Shown in pieces: positions 11,272 to 19,850 of a DNA stretch of 52,439 nt (position 1 is its first letter; each line of letters starts with the position of its first letter). The DNA lies in assembly GCA_016201065.1 (NCBI GenBank), contig JACQDL010000048.1:1-52439 (forward strand), written 5' to 3'. The position numbers and the translations under genes were made by a program. Origin of the DNA: Actinomycetota bacterium (GTDB taxonomy: Bacteria > Actinomycetota > Actinomycetes > Mycobacteriales > JACQDL01). Under the pieces are notes generated by a model. The model ran no database searches. It saw nothing but the letters and a program-made list of their open reading frames with translations, and was not told the DNA's origin.

Positions 11272-13086
11272 GTGTGCCGGATCTTCGGGCACCTCTCCGC
11301 CGGGACGGCGCCGTACGAGCTGCGGATGGCTGCTGCCGCCCAGCGGCACGGCGGCCCTGACGCCCAGACCTGCGCGACCGGCCCGGGCTGGGGCATCGGC
11401 AGCAACCGGTTGGCCATCATGGACCTTGACGGCGGGCAGCAGCCGTACCGCCTGGGTGAGGTCCACGCGGTGTTCAACGGCGAGATCTACAACCATGACG
11501 CGCTGCGCCGCGACCTGCGCGCACGCGGGCACCGGTTCGCCGACCGCTGCGACGGGTCCATCATCCCAGCCCTGTACCTGGAGCACGGTACGGGATTCGC
11601 CGAGCTGCTCGACGGGATGTTCGCCATCGCCCTGGTCGACCTCCGGCACGAGCCGACGCTGGTTCTCGCGACCGACGACAGCGGCATGAAGTCCCTCTAC
11701 TACCAGTGGATTCCGGCGACGCAGGAGTTCTACTTCGCCTCCGAGATCCCCGGTCTGCTGTGTTTCCGCGCGGTGCAGACCGACCTGTGGCTCCCCGGGC
11801 TGGAGGAGTATCTCGCCACCAGGACGCCGTTCGGCGAGCAGACGATGCTGGCCGGAATACGGACCCTGCCGCCGGCCGCCACCGTGGTGTTCGACCGCTC
11901 GCACGGTCTGCGGATCACGCGGCGCGAGCGGGTGACCGATCTCAGCTGCCCGGCGACGGCGGCCGGCTGCGCCGAGCTGGTGGGTCGGCGGGTCAGCGCC
12001 GCGGTCGAGGCGTTGACCCGCGCCGACGTACCGATCGCCGCGATCACCAGCGGTGGCCTGGACTCCGGCTACGTGACCGCGCTCGCCAGCCGGGCCATCC
12101 CGGAGCTGCCCACGTTCAACATCGCGTACACGGGGACCTGGCCTGGCGACGAGCGGCACTACGCCAGCGAGATCGCCCGCCAGCTCGGTACCCGCCACCA
12201 TCAGGTGGAGATCGATCCCGCCACCTTCCCCGACCTGATCCCGGACGTCGTGTGGCATCTCGGTCAGCCCAACGCCGACCCGATCACGCTCAGCACGTTC
12301 GCGCTGTTCCGCGCGGTCCGCGACGCCGGATACACGGTGGCGCTCACCGGAGACGCCGCTGACGAGCTCTTCGGCGGCTACGACCGGCTCCGGGTGGCGG
12401 TCAGCGCGCCCGGCGACTGGGCCACGCCCTACCTGGACGCGCTCAGCGCCGTGGCGCCCGCCGTTCGGCATCGCCTCTACAGCAGCGACTACCGCGACTA
12501 TCTCGCCGGTGTCCACACCTACCGGAGCCGGTTGGCGGAGCTGCTCGCCCGCGACGACCGGTCCAGGTTGCAGCGGCTCAGCGAGGTGGAGCTGCGACAC
12601 CGGATGCCCGCCTACCACCTGCGCCGGGTCGACCACCTCAGCATGGCCCACGGCGTGGAGGCGCGGCTGCCCTACTGCCAGCGGGGCGTCGTCGACGTCG
12701 CGGCGGTCCTGCCCGACCCGCGGAAGATCGACGGGGGGCAGGTGAAGCGGGTGCTGTACGACGCCTGCCGCGGCACGCTGCCCGCGAGCGTGCTCGAACG
12801 CCCGAAACAACCGTTCACCCTGCCGGTGAGTGCGATGCTCCGGCCGGGCTCGACCCTGCTGACCTATGCCGAGGATGTCCTGCACCCCGACCGGCTGCGG
12901 CGCCGGGGACTGCTCGACCCGTCCGCGGTGCGGCAGCTGATCGAGGGCCAGCGGCAACGCCCCGACGATCGGCTCGCGCTGGCCATCTGGTCACTGATGA
13001 TCTTCGAGGTCTGGGCCGACCACTTCCTCTCCGCGACGGGCCCGAACCGGTCAGCGGCGCCCAGCATGGCGGGGGTGATGTCGTGA
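11272..13086 (+). CDS. Asparagine-synthase-like glutamine-dependent amidotransferase (AsnB family)
   Basis: The 604-residue protein starts GTG-Cys-Arg, so removal of the initiator leaves Cys as the N-terminal nucleophile of a class II glutaminase. The FNGEIYNH segment (~66) is the usual glutamine-pocket strand. The synthetase half has the PP-loop AITSGGLDSG (~257-266), a TGDAADELFGGYDR adenylate-site segment and the HRMPAYHLRRVDHLSMAHGVEARLP region in which AsnB enzymes bind the acyl adenylate. Such enzymes in antibiotic clusters amidate a pathway carboxylate with glutamine-derived ammonia rather than make asparagine. The third residue is Arg where housekeeping AsnB has Gly. It lies between the cupin and the PrpF-fold gene, with which it overlaps by four bases. 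Confidence 0.87.
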   Translation: MCRIFGHLSAGTAPYELRMAAAAQRHGGPDAQTCATGPGWGIGSNRLAIMDLDGGQQPYRLGEVHAVFNGEIYNHDALRRDLRARGHRFADRCDGSIIPALYLEHGTGFAELLDGMFAIALVDLRHEPTLVLATDDSGMKSLYYQWIPATQEFYFASEIPGLLCFRAVQTDLWLPGLEEYLATRTPFGEQTMLAGIRTLPPAATVVFDRSHGLRITRRERVTDLSCPATAAGCAELVGRRVSAAVEALTRADVPIAAITSGGLDSGYVTALASRAIPELPTFNIAYTGTWPGDERHYASEIARQLGTRHHQVEIDPATFPDLIPDVVWHLGQPNADPITLSTFALFRAVRDAGYTVALTGDAADELFGGYDRLRVAVSAPGDWATPYLDALSAVAPAVRHRLYSSDYRDYLAGVHTYRSRLAELLARDDRSRLQRLSEVELRHRMPAYHLRRVDHLSMAHGVEARLPYCQRGVVDVAAVLPDPRKIDGGQVKRVLYDACRGTLPASVLERPKQPFTLPVSAMLRPGSTLLTYAEDVLHPDRLRRRGLLDPSAVRQLIEGQRQRPDDRLALAIWSLMIFEVWADHFLSATGPNRSAAPSMAGVMS

Positions 13087-14195
13087 TCGGCGGAAGGACG
13101 GCGGTGGGTCACATCGCCGCCGCGCAGGGTGCGCCCTGCCCGACGCTGGTGCTCGACGGCAGGGACCTGCCCGCGGACCGGGAGGCTCTGGACGCGGCAT
13201 TGGGCGTGGCCAGAGCGTCACTGCGGGCCGCCGGGATGGGGCATGTCCTGAAGATCGCCCTGATCTCCCCCTCGTCGCATCCGATGTTCGACCTGAGCTA
13301 CCGGTTCGTGCAGTGCATCCCCGACCCCGCGGGTGAACGGTTCGATCATCTCGGCAGCTGCGGCCACTCCATCGTGGCCTCGACCCTGATCGCCGATCAG
13401 CTGGCCTGGGTGCCCCGGCTGGCGCCCGGCCACCGGATCAGGGTCGACGTGGTCAACAACAACGACCGTGTCGTGTGCGAGGTGGAGGAGGTTCGCCGTA
13501 CCGGCGGCGACCTCACGGTCCACTTCCTGCACGAGCCAGGTATCCCGCTGCCGGAGCTGCTGATCACCGGAGCGCCGGTGGAGACGCTGCGGGTCGGTTC
13601 CCGCGAGCATCGGGTCTCGCTGGTGTCGATGGGCAACCCCTATGTCTTCGTCCGGGCCGACAGCCTCGGCGTGCACAGCCGTGCGGAGCTCTTCGCCGAC
13701 GATCCCGGGCTGTTCGAGGCCATGGTGGCGCTGCGTCACCATGCCGCCGCCCGCTGGGGCTGGCCCGCCACCAGCGCCTTCCCGAAGATCGCGGTGGTGG
13801 GTCACCTCACCCCGGGCCACATCTCGGTGCGTGCCGTGTCGGTGCCCTGGTGGCACCCCACGCTTGCCCTGACCGGAGCGACCTGCCTGGCCGCGGCGGC
13901 GGTCGTGCCGGGCACGGTGGTGCACGAGGTGGCGCGGGAGGCCGGTACGGCGGCCGGTACGGCGGCCGGCCAGACGGCGGCCGGCCAGCTGGACATCGAG
14001 ACGCCGGGAGGAACGGTCGCGGCGATCCCGGTGCTACGGGGCACCGCGGACGCGCCCCACCTGTCGTGGGTGAGCGTCGCCGGAAAGCGTGCGCACTACG
14101 TCGGCGCGTTGACCGTCGAGCTGCCCGAGCGCTGTTTCCCAGTCCACTCACGGAGGAAGGAGCCGAAGCCATGGCGACCAGTCGTCACGGTCTGA
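13083..14195 (+). CDS. PrpF-family (diaminopimelate-epimerase fold) isomerase-like protein
   Basis: The 370-residue protein matches PrpF/methylaconitate-isomerase relatives: LGSCGHSIVA near residue 96 carries the active-site-type cysteine, GNPYVFVRA near 180 is the second-domain equivalent, and HPTLALTGATCLAAAAVVPGT near 258 is a PrpF hallmark. Family members shift a proton at a carbon next to a carboxylate (double-bond isomerisation; DapF relatives epimerise amino acids). A substrate cannot be named. D-cycloserine clusters also use a DapF-fold enzyme next to a CysK homologue and an ATP-grasp ligase, as here. GTG start overlaps the AsnB stop (GTGA). Near residue 287 there is a G-T-A-A-G tandem repeat. 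The 3' end overlaps the next gene by 25 bases. Confidence 0.8.
   Translation: MIGGRTAVGHIAAAQGAPCPTLVLDGRDLPADREALDAALGVARASLRAAGMGHVLKIALISPSSHPMFDLSYRFVQCIPDPAGERFDHLGSCGHSIVASTLIADQLAWVPRLAPGHRIRVDVVNNNDRVVCEVEEVRRTGGDLTVHFLHEPGIPLPELLITGAPVETLRVGSREHRVSLVSMGNPYVFVRADSLGVHSRAELFADDPGLFEAMVALRHHAAARWGWPATSAFPKIAVVGHLTPGHISVRAVSVPWWHPTLALTGATCLAAAAVVPGTVVHEVAREAGTAAGTAAGQTAAGQLDIETPGGTVAAIPVLRGTADAPHLSWVSVAGKRAHYVGALTVELPERCFPVHSRRKEPKPWRPVVTV
13941..13988 (+). repeat. In-frame tandem repeat in the PrpF-like gene
   Basis: Two copies of gccggtacggcg are followed by gccggccagacggcg and gccggccag, coding for a run of A-G-T-A, A-G-T-A, A-G-Q-T-A, A-G-Q in a surface-type insertion of the PrpF-like protein. 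The reading frame is preserved. Confidence 0.9.
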
Positions 14196-15358
14196 CGCAG
14201 AGCGAGCCGCACCGGTCAGGTCCCGTCGAGCCGGATGCGCCGGCGCGGTTCGCCGCCCGTCGGGCGGCGTTCATCGCCCAGCTGGCATCCGGCTCCACCG
14301 AGACTGACCAGGTCGCCGATGTGCCCCACCGGCCCGGCCCTGCGGTGCTCGCCAGCTTGCGGGGCTCCAGCCTCCCGGGCACCGTCATCCCCCGCAGCCA
14401 CGGCGGCACCGGCGGCGACGCCGTGCTCGCCAACGGGGTGGTCGCTGAGGTCGCCCGGCACCACCCGTCGCTGGCGATCGTGCTGTTCCAGCACCTCGCG
14501 GTGAGCGGTCGGATCACCGAATGGGGTACTCCGCGGCAACGCGCCGACCTGCTGCCGCCGCTGGCGGATGGCACCTGGCTGGCGGCCTCCGCCTGGAGCG
14601 AGCCGGGAGCCGGCGCGAACAAGCGGAACATCTCCACCACCGCGGTGCGGCAACCGGACGGCTCCTGGCTGCTCACCGGGGAGAAGAACCTCGCCACCGG
14701 AGCCGGCCTCGCGGATCTCTACCTGATCCTGGCCCGGACCGGTGCGGGAGTCGGGACCTCCGGCAGCTACGGCTCGACCGATCAGACCTTCTTCCTCGTC
14801 CGGGCCGGCACGGACGGCCTGCAGACGCAGGCTGGACCGGAGCTGGAAGGCATGCGCGCCTCGGCGACCGGACTGGTTCGGCTGGCTGGATGCCGGGTCG
14901 ACCCGCAGGACGTGCTCGGGGAGATCGGCGGGGCGGCGCGGATCATCGCCGGCGTCCGGGATTCTGGCGTGACGCTCGGAGCCGTCTCGGTGGGCATCGC
15001 CGAGGCGGCCTACCACCTTGCCGCCGAGCATCTCACCCGTGCCGGCGGGTTGGCCGACCAGGTGAGCCGGCATCGGCTGGTCGACCTGCGGGTCCGGGTG
15101 GAGGCCGCGCGAGCGGTCGTCGAGCACGCCGGCCGGCGGACCGGTGACGACCCGGGCCTGGTCACGCTCTACAGCAAGATCTTCGCCTCGGTGGAGGCCG
15201 AGCGGGTGTGCCGCCAGGCGCAGGGCCTGCTGGGCAGCGCCGGGTACCTGAGCTCCCACCCGATCAACCAGCTGGCCCGGGACGCCCGGGCGGTGGCCCT
15301 GATGGGGCCGACGAACGATCTCTGCCGCGAGCTGGTGAGCGCGTCATGGCAGTCCTGA
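14171..15358 (+). CDS. Acyl-CoA-dehydrogenase-like flavoprotein, catalytic Glu segment altered
   Basis: The 395-residue protein has the acyl-CoA dehydrogenase layout: helical N-domain, a beta-domain with WLAASAWSEPGAGAN and GEKNLATGAGLADLYLILA, and a helical C-domain with QAQGLLGSAGYLSSHP. In many family members the catalytic base is the Glu of a YEGT segment; here this place reads LMGPTND. It may therefore not be an ordinary alpha,beta-desaturase. ACAD-fold flavoenzymes include N-oxygenases (nitrososynthase type) and enzymes acting on N-N bonds in other pathways; either would suit the neighbours, but that is inference. Isovaleryl-CoA-type enzymes keep the base elsewhere, so loss of activity is not proven. 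ATG 14171 is preceded by GGAGGAAGGAG; the gene overlaps both neighbours. Confidence 0.8.
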   Translation: MATSRHGLTQSEPHRSGPVEPDAPARFAARRAAFIAQLASGSTETDQVADVPHRPGPAVLASLRGSSLPGTVIPRSHGGTGGDAVLANGVVAEVARHHPSLAIVLFQHLAVSGRITEWGTPRQRADLLPPLADGTWLAASAWSEPGAGANKRNISTTAVRQPDGSWLLTGEKNLATGAGLADLYLILARTGAGVGTSGSYGSTDQTFFLVRAGTDGLQTQAGPELEGMRASATGLVRLAGCRVDPQDVLGEIGGAARIIAGVRDSGVTLGAVSVGIAEAAYHLAAEHLTRAGGLADQVSRHRLVDLRVRVEAARAVVEHAGRRTGDDPGLVTLYSKIFASVEAERVCRQAQGLLGSAGYLSSHPINQLARDARAVALMGPTNDLCRELVSASWQS

Positions 15359-16851
15359 GCGGACCGCGCCACCTCGACGGCTCGCTGGGGGCAGCGGCAG
15401 GGTCGGACCAGCCCGGGTCCGGTGAGCCGGCCGACCTGGTGATCGCCAACGGCCGGCTGGTGCTGCCGACCGGGGTGGTCGAGGCGAGCGTCGCGGTCCG
15501 CGCCGGCCGGATCGAACGGATCCAACCTGCTGGTTCCAACCTCCCGGCGCGCCGGCTCCTCGACGCACGAGGTCGCCACGTGATGCCCGGCCTGATCGAC
15601 TCGCACGTGCACTTCCGAACCCCGGGGCTCACCCACAAGGAGGACTGGCGGCACGGCAGCCGGGCCGCGGTCGCCGGGGGCGTCACCACGGTCATCGACA
15701 TGCCGAACACGGTGCCACCACTGTTCGACCCGGCCCGGGCCGCAGCAAAGGCAGCGCTGATCGAGGGCAGCTCACTCGTCGACTTCCGGTTCCACCTGGG
15801 CGTCGACCCACAGCGGCCCGACCTTCTCGACACCGTGACCCCCCGCGAGGCGGTGAGCGCCAAGGTGTTCATGGCTGGACACCACACGGCACCGCATGTC
15901 GTCCGGGACGCCGCACAGCTGGAGCGGATCTTCCGGATCGCGGCGCGCAGCGGCCTGCGGCTGGTCCTGCACGCCGAGGACGATCGCGTGTTCGCGCTCC
16001 TGGACCGGTGGCGACCCGGGCCGAGCAGCTATGCGGACTATGAGCCCATGCGCCCGCGCAGCGGTGGGATCGTCGCTGCGGCGACCGTCATCGACCTGGT
16101 CGAACGCGCCGGGACGGCGACCCATGTCCTGCATGTGTCCAGCGCGGAGGAGGCCGACCTGTACGCCGCGGCAGCGGCGAGCGGGTTGCCGATCACCTTC
16201 GAGGTCACCGGGCACCACCTCTCCTTCTCCGACCACGACATGCTGCGGCTGGGCTCCCGGATCCGGCTCAGCCCGGCCATCCGTCAGCCGGCGGACCGGG
16301 AACGGCTGTGGACAGCCGTGTTCTCCGGACAGGCTGGCACGCTCGGCAGCGACCACGCACCGCATCTGCAGGCCGAGAAGTGCCGCCCCCCGGCCGAGGC
16401 CCCACCCGGGCTGCCGGGCATCCAGGAGCTGGCCTCCGCCGTCTTCACCGGCATGCGCCGGCGCCGTCCCGACCAGCCGGTGGACGAGCAGGTCGCCCTG
16501 CTCGCCAGGCTTGGCGCCACCGCACCCGCCGACCTCTTCGGGCTGGGCGGCCGCAAGGGCCGGATCGAGGTCGGCGGCGACGCCGACTTCGTGATCTTCG
16601 ACTCCCGGGCCACCTGGTCGTTGGGCGCCTCCCGGGTGCAGTCCAAGTGCGGCTGGTCGGCCTACGAGGGCTGGCTGTTCACCGGCCGGGCCGACCTGAC
16701 GATCCGCGCCGGGGAGGTCGTGCACGATGCCGCCACCGGCGAGTTCGGCGCGCCGTCGGGGCGTTGGTTGGCTGCCGAGCCCATGGCCGGTCCGGTTCCC
16801 GTTCCCGCGGGCGGCGGGCGGCCGCCCGACCGGGTCGGGGTGCGCCGGTAG
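15346..16851 (+). CDS. Cyclic amidohydrolase (dihydroorotase / allantoinase / hydantoinase-like)
   Basis: This 501-residue TIM-barrel amidohydrolase has GLIDSHVHFRTPG (two metal His near residue 85-88), a lysine in VSAKVFMAG (~172) that fits the carboxylated bridging Lys, HAED (~210), THVLHVSS (~262), FEVTGHH (~287) and LGSDHAP (Asp ~336). All metal ligands appear present, so an active enzyme opening or closing a cyclic imide or ureide is expected. No pyrimidine gene is near, so a pathway role is more likely than PyrC function: hydrolysis or formation of a dihydroorotate- or hydantoin-like ring. ATG 15346 lies in the end of the flavoprotein gene (13-base overlap). A 75-base gap, the largest in the operon, follows. 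Confidence 0.82.
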   Translation: MAVLSGPRHLDGSLGAAAGSDQPGSGEPADLVIANGRLVLPTGVVEASVAVRAGRIERIQPAGSNLPARRLLDARGRHVMPGLIDSHVHFRTPGLTHKEDWRHGSRAAVAGGVTTVIDMPNTVPPLFDPARAAAKAALIEGSSLVDFRFHLGVDPQRPDLLDTVTPREAVSAKVFMAGHHTAPHVVRDAAQLERIFRIAARSGLRLVLHAEDDRVFALLDRWRPGPSSYADYEPMRPRSGGIVAAATVIDLVERAGTATHVLHVSSAEEADLYAAAAASGLPITFEVTGHHLSFSDHDMLRLGSRIRLSPAIRQPADRERLWTAVFSGQAGTLGSDHAPHLQAEKCRPPAEAPPGLPGIQELASAVFTGMRRRRPDQPVDEQVALLARLGATAPADLFGLGGRKGRIEVGGDADFVIFDSRATWSLGASRVQSKCGWSAYEGWLFTGRADLTIRAGEVVHDAATGEFGAPSGRWLAAEPMAGPVPVPAGGGRPPDRVGVRR

Positions 16852-16926
16852 GACCACGACCACCACCTCGTCACCGCCCACCTTGCGCCGGACCACCGGC
16901 ACCGCTTCGACACCACGGAGGCACTC

Positions 16927-19149
16927 GTGCACCTCGGCGTTCTGGAGAGCAACCTGTCCGGTTCCGGCTTCGAAGGGCTGCGCCTGGCCAAGGATCGCGG
17001 GCTGCAGGTGACGTTCCTCACCCGCGACCTGCAGCGTTACCTCGACGTGCCCGGAGGGCCACGGTATTTCGACGAGTACGTCGACGAAATCGTCTTCTGC
17101 GAGACCAACGAGCTCACGCCGCTGCTGCGGCAGGTGCACTCGGTCGCAGAGCGGAGGCCGTTCGACGCCTTCATGACCATGGGCGAGTACGACGTCGTGC
17201 TCGCGGCCGAGGTCGCCCGGACGCTGCGGTTACCGGCACCGGACCCCACGGCGGTCGCCGTGGCCCGGAACAAGTTGTGGATGCGGGAGCGATGCGCCGA
17301 ACGCGCAGTGCCGATGCCGGCCTTCGGTGGGGCCGCGACCGTGACGGAGGCCCGCGAGGTGGCGTCCCGGATCGGTCTCCCCTGTGTCGTGAAACCCGTG
17401 GACGAGACCAGCAGCACCGACGTACTCCGCTGCACGAGCCTTGACCAGGTCGCCGACCATGTCGCCCAGATCCTCGCCAAGCCCGTCAACACCCGAGGTC
17501 AGGCGCGCTTCACCAGGGTCCTCATCGAGGAGTGCCTGCGCGGTCACGAGGTCAGTGTCGAGGTCCTCGGTGAGGGCAGCCGCTTCCGTGTGCTCGGCGT
17601 GACCGACAAGAGCGTCGCCGGCCAGGGACACTTCATCGAGATCGGACACTACTTCCCGTCCCTGCTGCCGCCCGCTGTCGTCGCGGGCTGCGCCCGGGTC
17701 GCCGTCGACGCCCTACGCGCCGTCGGGTTCAACCTCGGCCTGGCACATGTGGAGGTGAAGGTCACCGGCGACGGGCCACGGCTGATCGAGATCAACCCCC
17801 GGCCGGCCGGCGACAAGATCACCGAGCTGGTCGATCGCGTGCTGGGGCTGTCCTGCCTCGATCTCGTGATCGGCCAGTACCTGGGCGAGCGGGTGATCGA
17901 CGGGCTCTGCATCGAGGCACGTGGTGGTGCGGCGATCCACTACCTTTCCGCGCCACCCGGCCGGATCACCTCGGTCACCGGCGTGGAGGAGGCCCGCACC
18001 ATGCCCGGGGTGGCGGAGGTCGTGGTCAAGGTCGGACCAGGCGGTGAGGTGCGCCCGTTGCGTCGCAACGCCGACCGGCTCGGGCATGTGCTGGCCGTCG
18101 GACCGGATCCGTACAGCGCCCGGCGGGCCGCGGAGGCCGCCGTGCACGAAATCGCGATCCACACCGAACCCGCCACCACATCGGTCACCCGTGGCGTGGC
18201 CCGGACCATCTCCGATCTGATCGGGCGGACGCCGCTGCTCCGTCTTCCGACGCCCGACTCGGGTCCTGACGTCCAGGTCATCGCCAAGCTGGAGATGGCC
18301 AACCCGCTGTCCAGCGTCAAGGACCGCGCGGCGCTGTACATGATGCGGGCGGCCGAGCAACGCGGCCAGCTGATCCCGGGCAGCACCATCATCGAGGCGA
18401 CCTCCGGCAACACCGGGATCGCGCTCGCGGGTCTGGCGGCCGCGCGCGGCTACCGGTGCGTGATCGTCCTGCCTGACAGCGCAACCCCGGAGCGGATCAG
18501 CCTGCTGCGCGCGCTCGGAGCCACCGTGATCCAGACGCCACGCTCCGGCGGCTACCTCGGGGCGATCGACCGCGCCGAGGAGATTCACCAGGCAACGCCG
18601 GGGTCCTGGTTCCCGCGGCAGCACGAGAATCCCGACAACGTCCGCGCCCACTACGAGACGACCGGACCTGAGCTGTGGTCCGATCTCGCCGGGAGGATCG
18701 ATGCCTTCGTCTGCGGGGTCGGGACCGGAGGCACGCTGACGGGTACCGGCCGCTACCTCAAGGAGCGGAACGCGATGATCGAGATCGTCGCGGTCGAACC
18801 CGAACGGTCCCCGGTGCTCTCCGGCGGGGTCGGCGGCCTGCACATGATCCCCGGCCTCAACGGCGGGTTCATCGCACCCACCACCGATATCGGCTGCATC
18901 GACCGGATCGTCACCGTCACCGACGAGGACGCCGCCGCGACCACCCGTCACCTCGCCCGGACGCTCGGGCTGCTCGTCGGCATCTCCTCCGGTGCGGCGG
19001 CGCACACCGCCCTGCAGCTGGCGGGGCAACCGGACTACGCGGGCAAGGTGATCGTCACCTTGTTGCCCGATACCGGCGAGCGGTACCTCAGCTCGTGGCC
19101 GGCGGAGGTGACCACCTGTCAGTCCCCCGCCGGCGGAGTGGAGACCTGA
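16927..19149 (+). CDS. ATP-grasp ligase fused to a cysteine-synthase-like PLP enzyme
   Basis: One 740-residue open frame joins two enzymes. Residues ~1-410 are an ATP-grasp ligase: GLPCVVKPVDETSSTDV (~155-171), the RVLIEECLRG strand and EINPRPAGDKITE (Mg/ATP site, ~288). Residues ~425-730 are a CysK/OAS-sulphhydrylase homologue: ISDLIGRTPLLRLP, PLSSVKDRAA with PLP Lys465, EATSGNTGIALAG, GVGTGGTLTGTGRYL and GISSGAAAH. The CysK half should put a nucleophile on the beta-carbon of an activated serine; the ATP-grasp half should join the product through a carboxylate to an amine. A TTA codon lies at 17230-17232. GTG 16927 has GGAGG five bases upstream. Separate CysK and ATP-grasp proteins cooperate in D-cycloserine and dapdiamide clusters; fusion is unusual. 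Confidence 0.85.
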   Translation: MHLGVLESNLSGSGFEGLRLAKDRGLQVTFLTRDLQRYLDVPGGPRYFDEYVDEIVFCETNELTPLLRQVHSVAERRPFDAFMTMGEYDVVLAAEVARTLRLPAPDPTAVAVARNKLWMRERCAERAVPMPAFGGAATVTEAREVASRIGLPCVVKPVDETSSTDVLRCTSLDQVADHVAQILAKPVNTRGQARFTRVLIEECLRGHEVSVEVLGEGSRFRVLGVTDKSVAGQGHFIEIGHYFPSLLPPAVVAGCARVAVDALRAVGFNLGLAHVEVKVTGDGPRLIEINPRPAGDKITELVDRVLGLSCLDLVIGQYLGERVIDGLCIEARGGAAIHYLSAPPGRITSVTGVEEARTMPGVAEVVVKVGPGGEVRPLRRNADRLGHVLAVGPDPYSARRAAEAAVHEIAIHTEPATTSVTRGVARTISDLIGRTPLLRLPTPDSGPDVQVIAKLEMANPLSSVKDRAALYMMRAAEQRGQLIPGSTIIEATSGNTGIALAGLAAARGYRCVIVLPDSATPERISLLRALGATVIQTPRSGGYLGAIDRAEEIHQATPGSWFPRQHENPDNVRAHYETTGPELWSDLAGRIDAFVCGVGTGGTLTGTGRYLKERNAMIEIVAVEPERSPVLSGGVGGLHMIPGLNGGFIAPTTDIGCIDRIVTVTDEDAAATTRHLARTLGLLVGISSGAAAHTALQLAGQPDYAGKVIVTLLPDTGERYLSSWPAEVTTCQSPAGGVET

Positions 19150-19164
19150 TCCCGGCTCCACGAC

Positions 19165-19179
19165 GCTCCGGATCGGAGC
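19165..19179. terminator. Short hairpin between convergent genes
   Basis: GCTCCG-GAT-CGGAGC forms a perfect six-pair stem with a three-base loop between the end of the biosynthetic operon and the end of the convergent luxR gene. There is no T-run, so it would be a weak factor-independent or bidirectional terminator of actinomycete type. Confidence 0.5.
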
Positions 19180-19193
19180 CCGGTCATCGGAGC

Positions 19194-19454
19194 CTAGTCG
19201 CCCGGTGTGGCGCGTGCCGGATGGTTGAAGGCAACGGCGGCGGCCAGCGCGGCCCGGGACCGGATGTCGAGCTTGCCGAAGATATTCTCCATATGCCGCT
19301 CGACCGTCTTCACGCTGAGATGCAAGTCATCAGCGATGACCCGGTTGGTCAGTCCGCAGGCGACCAACGAGGCGACCTCAGCCTCGCGTGGGCTGAGTTT
19401 CTCAAGACTGAAGCGTGGCAGGCCGGGATTGGCCGCGTACTTTGGTTGAGCCAT
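19194..19454 (-). CDS. Small LuxR/GerE-type DNA-binding regulator without receiver domain
   Basis: The 86-residue protein consists almost only of a LuxR-type helix-turn-helix: LSPREAEVASLVACG, NRVIADDLHLSVKTVERHM and IFGKLDIRSRAAL. There is no receiver or ligand-binding domain. The start is set at the ATG at 19454 because the frame further upstream (to 19748) is low-complexity Arg/Pro sequence unlike any domain; GGGGA lies nine bases before it. It is convergent with the biosynthetic operon and divergent from the LAL regulator. It could be an independent single-domain regulator, or the remnant of a response regulator that lost its N-terminal domain. Confidence 0.75.
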   Translation of the reverse strand: MAQPKYAANPGLPRFSLEKLSPREAEVASLVACGLTNRVIADDLHLSVKTVERHMENIFGKLDIRSRAALAAAVAFNHPARATPGD

Positions 19455-19850
19455 TGTCACAGTCCCCAACTTCCGGTGCGGTTGAAATGGTGCGCGGGCC
19501 AGCCGTCCCGACCATCGCGAACGCGAAGGTCGGGGCTTCCGGCGCCATGACACCAGCATCGCCTCAGCGGACGGGCGGGCACATGGGTAGCGGGCTCCCG
19601 GATTAGCCGTGGCCGCCGGAAGCCGGTGCGGCCGGCATGGCCCACGGCGCGGTTCGCGCCCGCACCCGTCGCCGGGGTCGGTCGCCCGCATCCCACCCGT
19701 CCGCTCCACGTCACGCTGCGCATCCGCGTCACCGGGAGAAACCCCCACGGACCCTCGGTCGGGTGAAGTAATGTGGGTAACGGCTACCCAGATGGGTCAT
19801 GCCGTACATCACGCCGTCCGGGGGGACGTCACAGGTTGCGAGGACGTACA
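19455..19850. promoter_or_regulatory. Divergent regulator intergenic region with 17-bp palindrome
   Basis: These 396 bases separate the two LuxR-type genes. At 19774-19790, TGGGTA-acggc-TACCCA is an inverted repeat with six-base arms, 61 bases before the LAL start; palindromes of this size are typical of LuxR/GerE-type operators. The rest holds no supported gene; frames through it are Arg/Pro-rich. Confidence 0.45.

Noticed and set aside
16927-19149. Assembly error joining two genes
   Set aside because: The frame is continuous with normal codon bias through the linker, so an error is not suggested. It can still be checked by resequencing.
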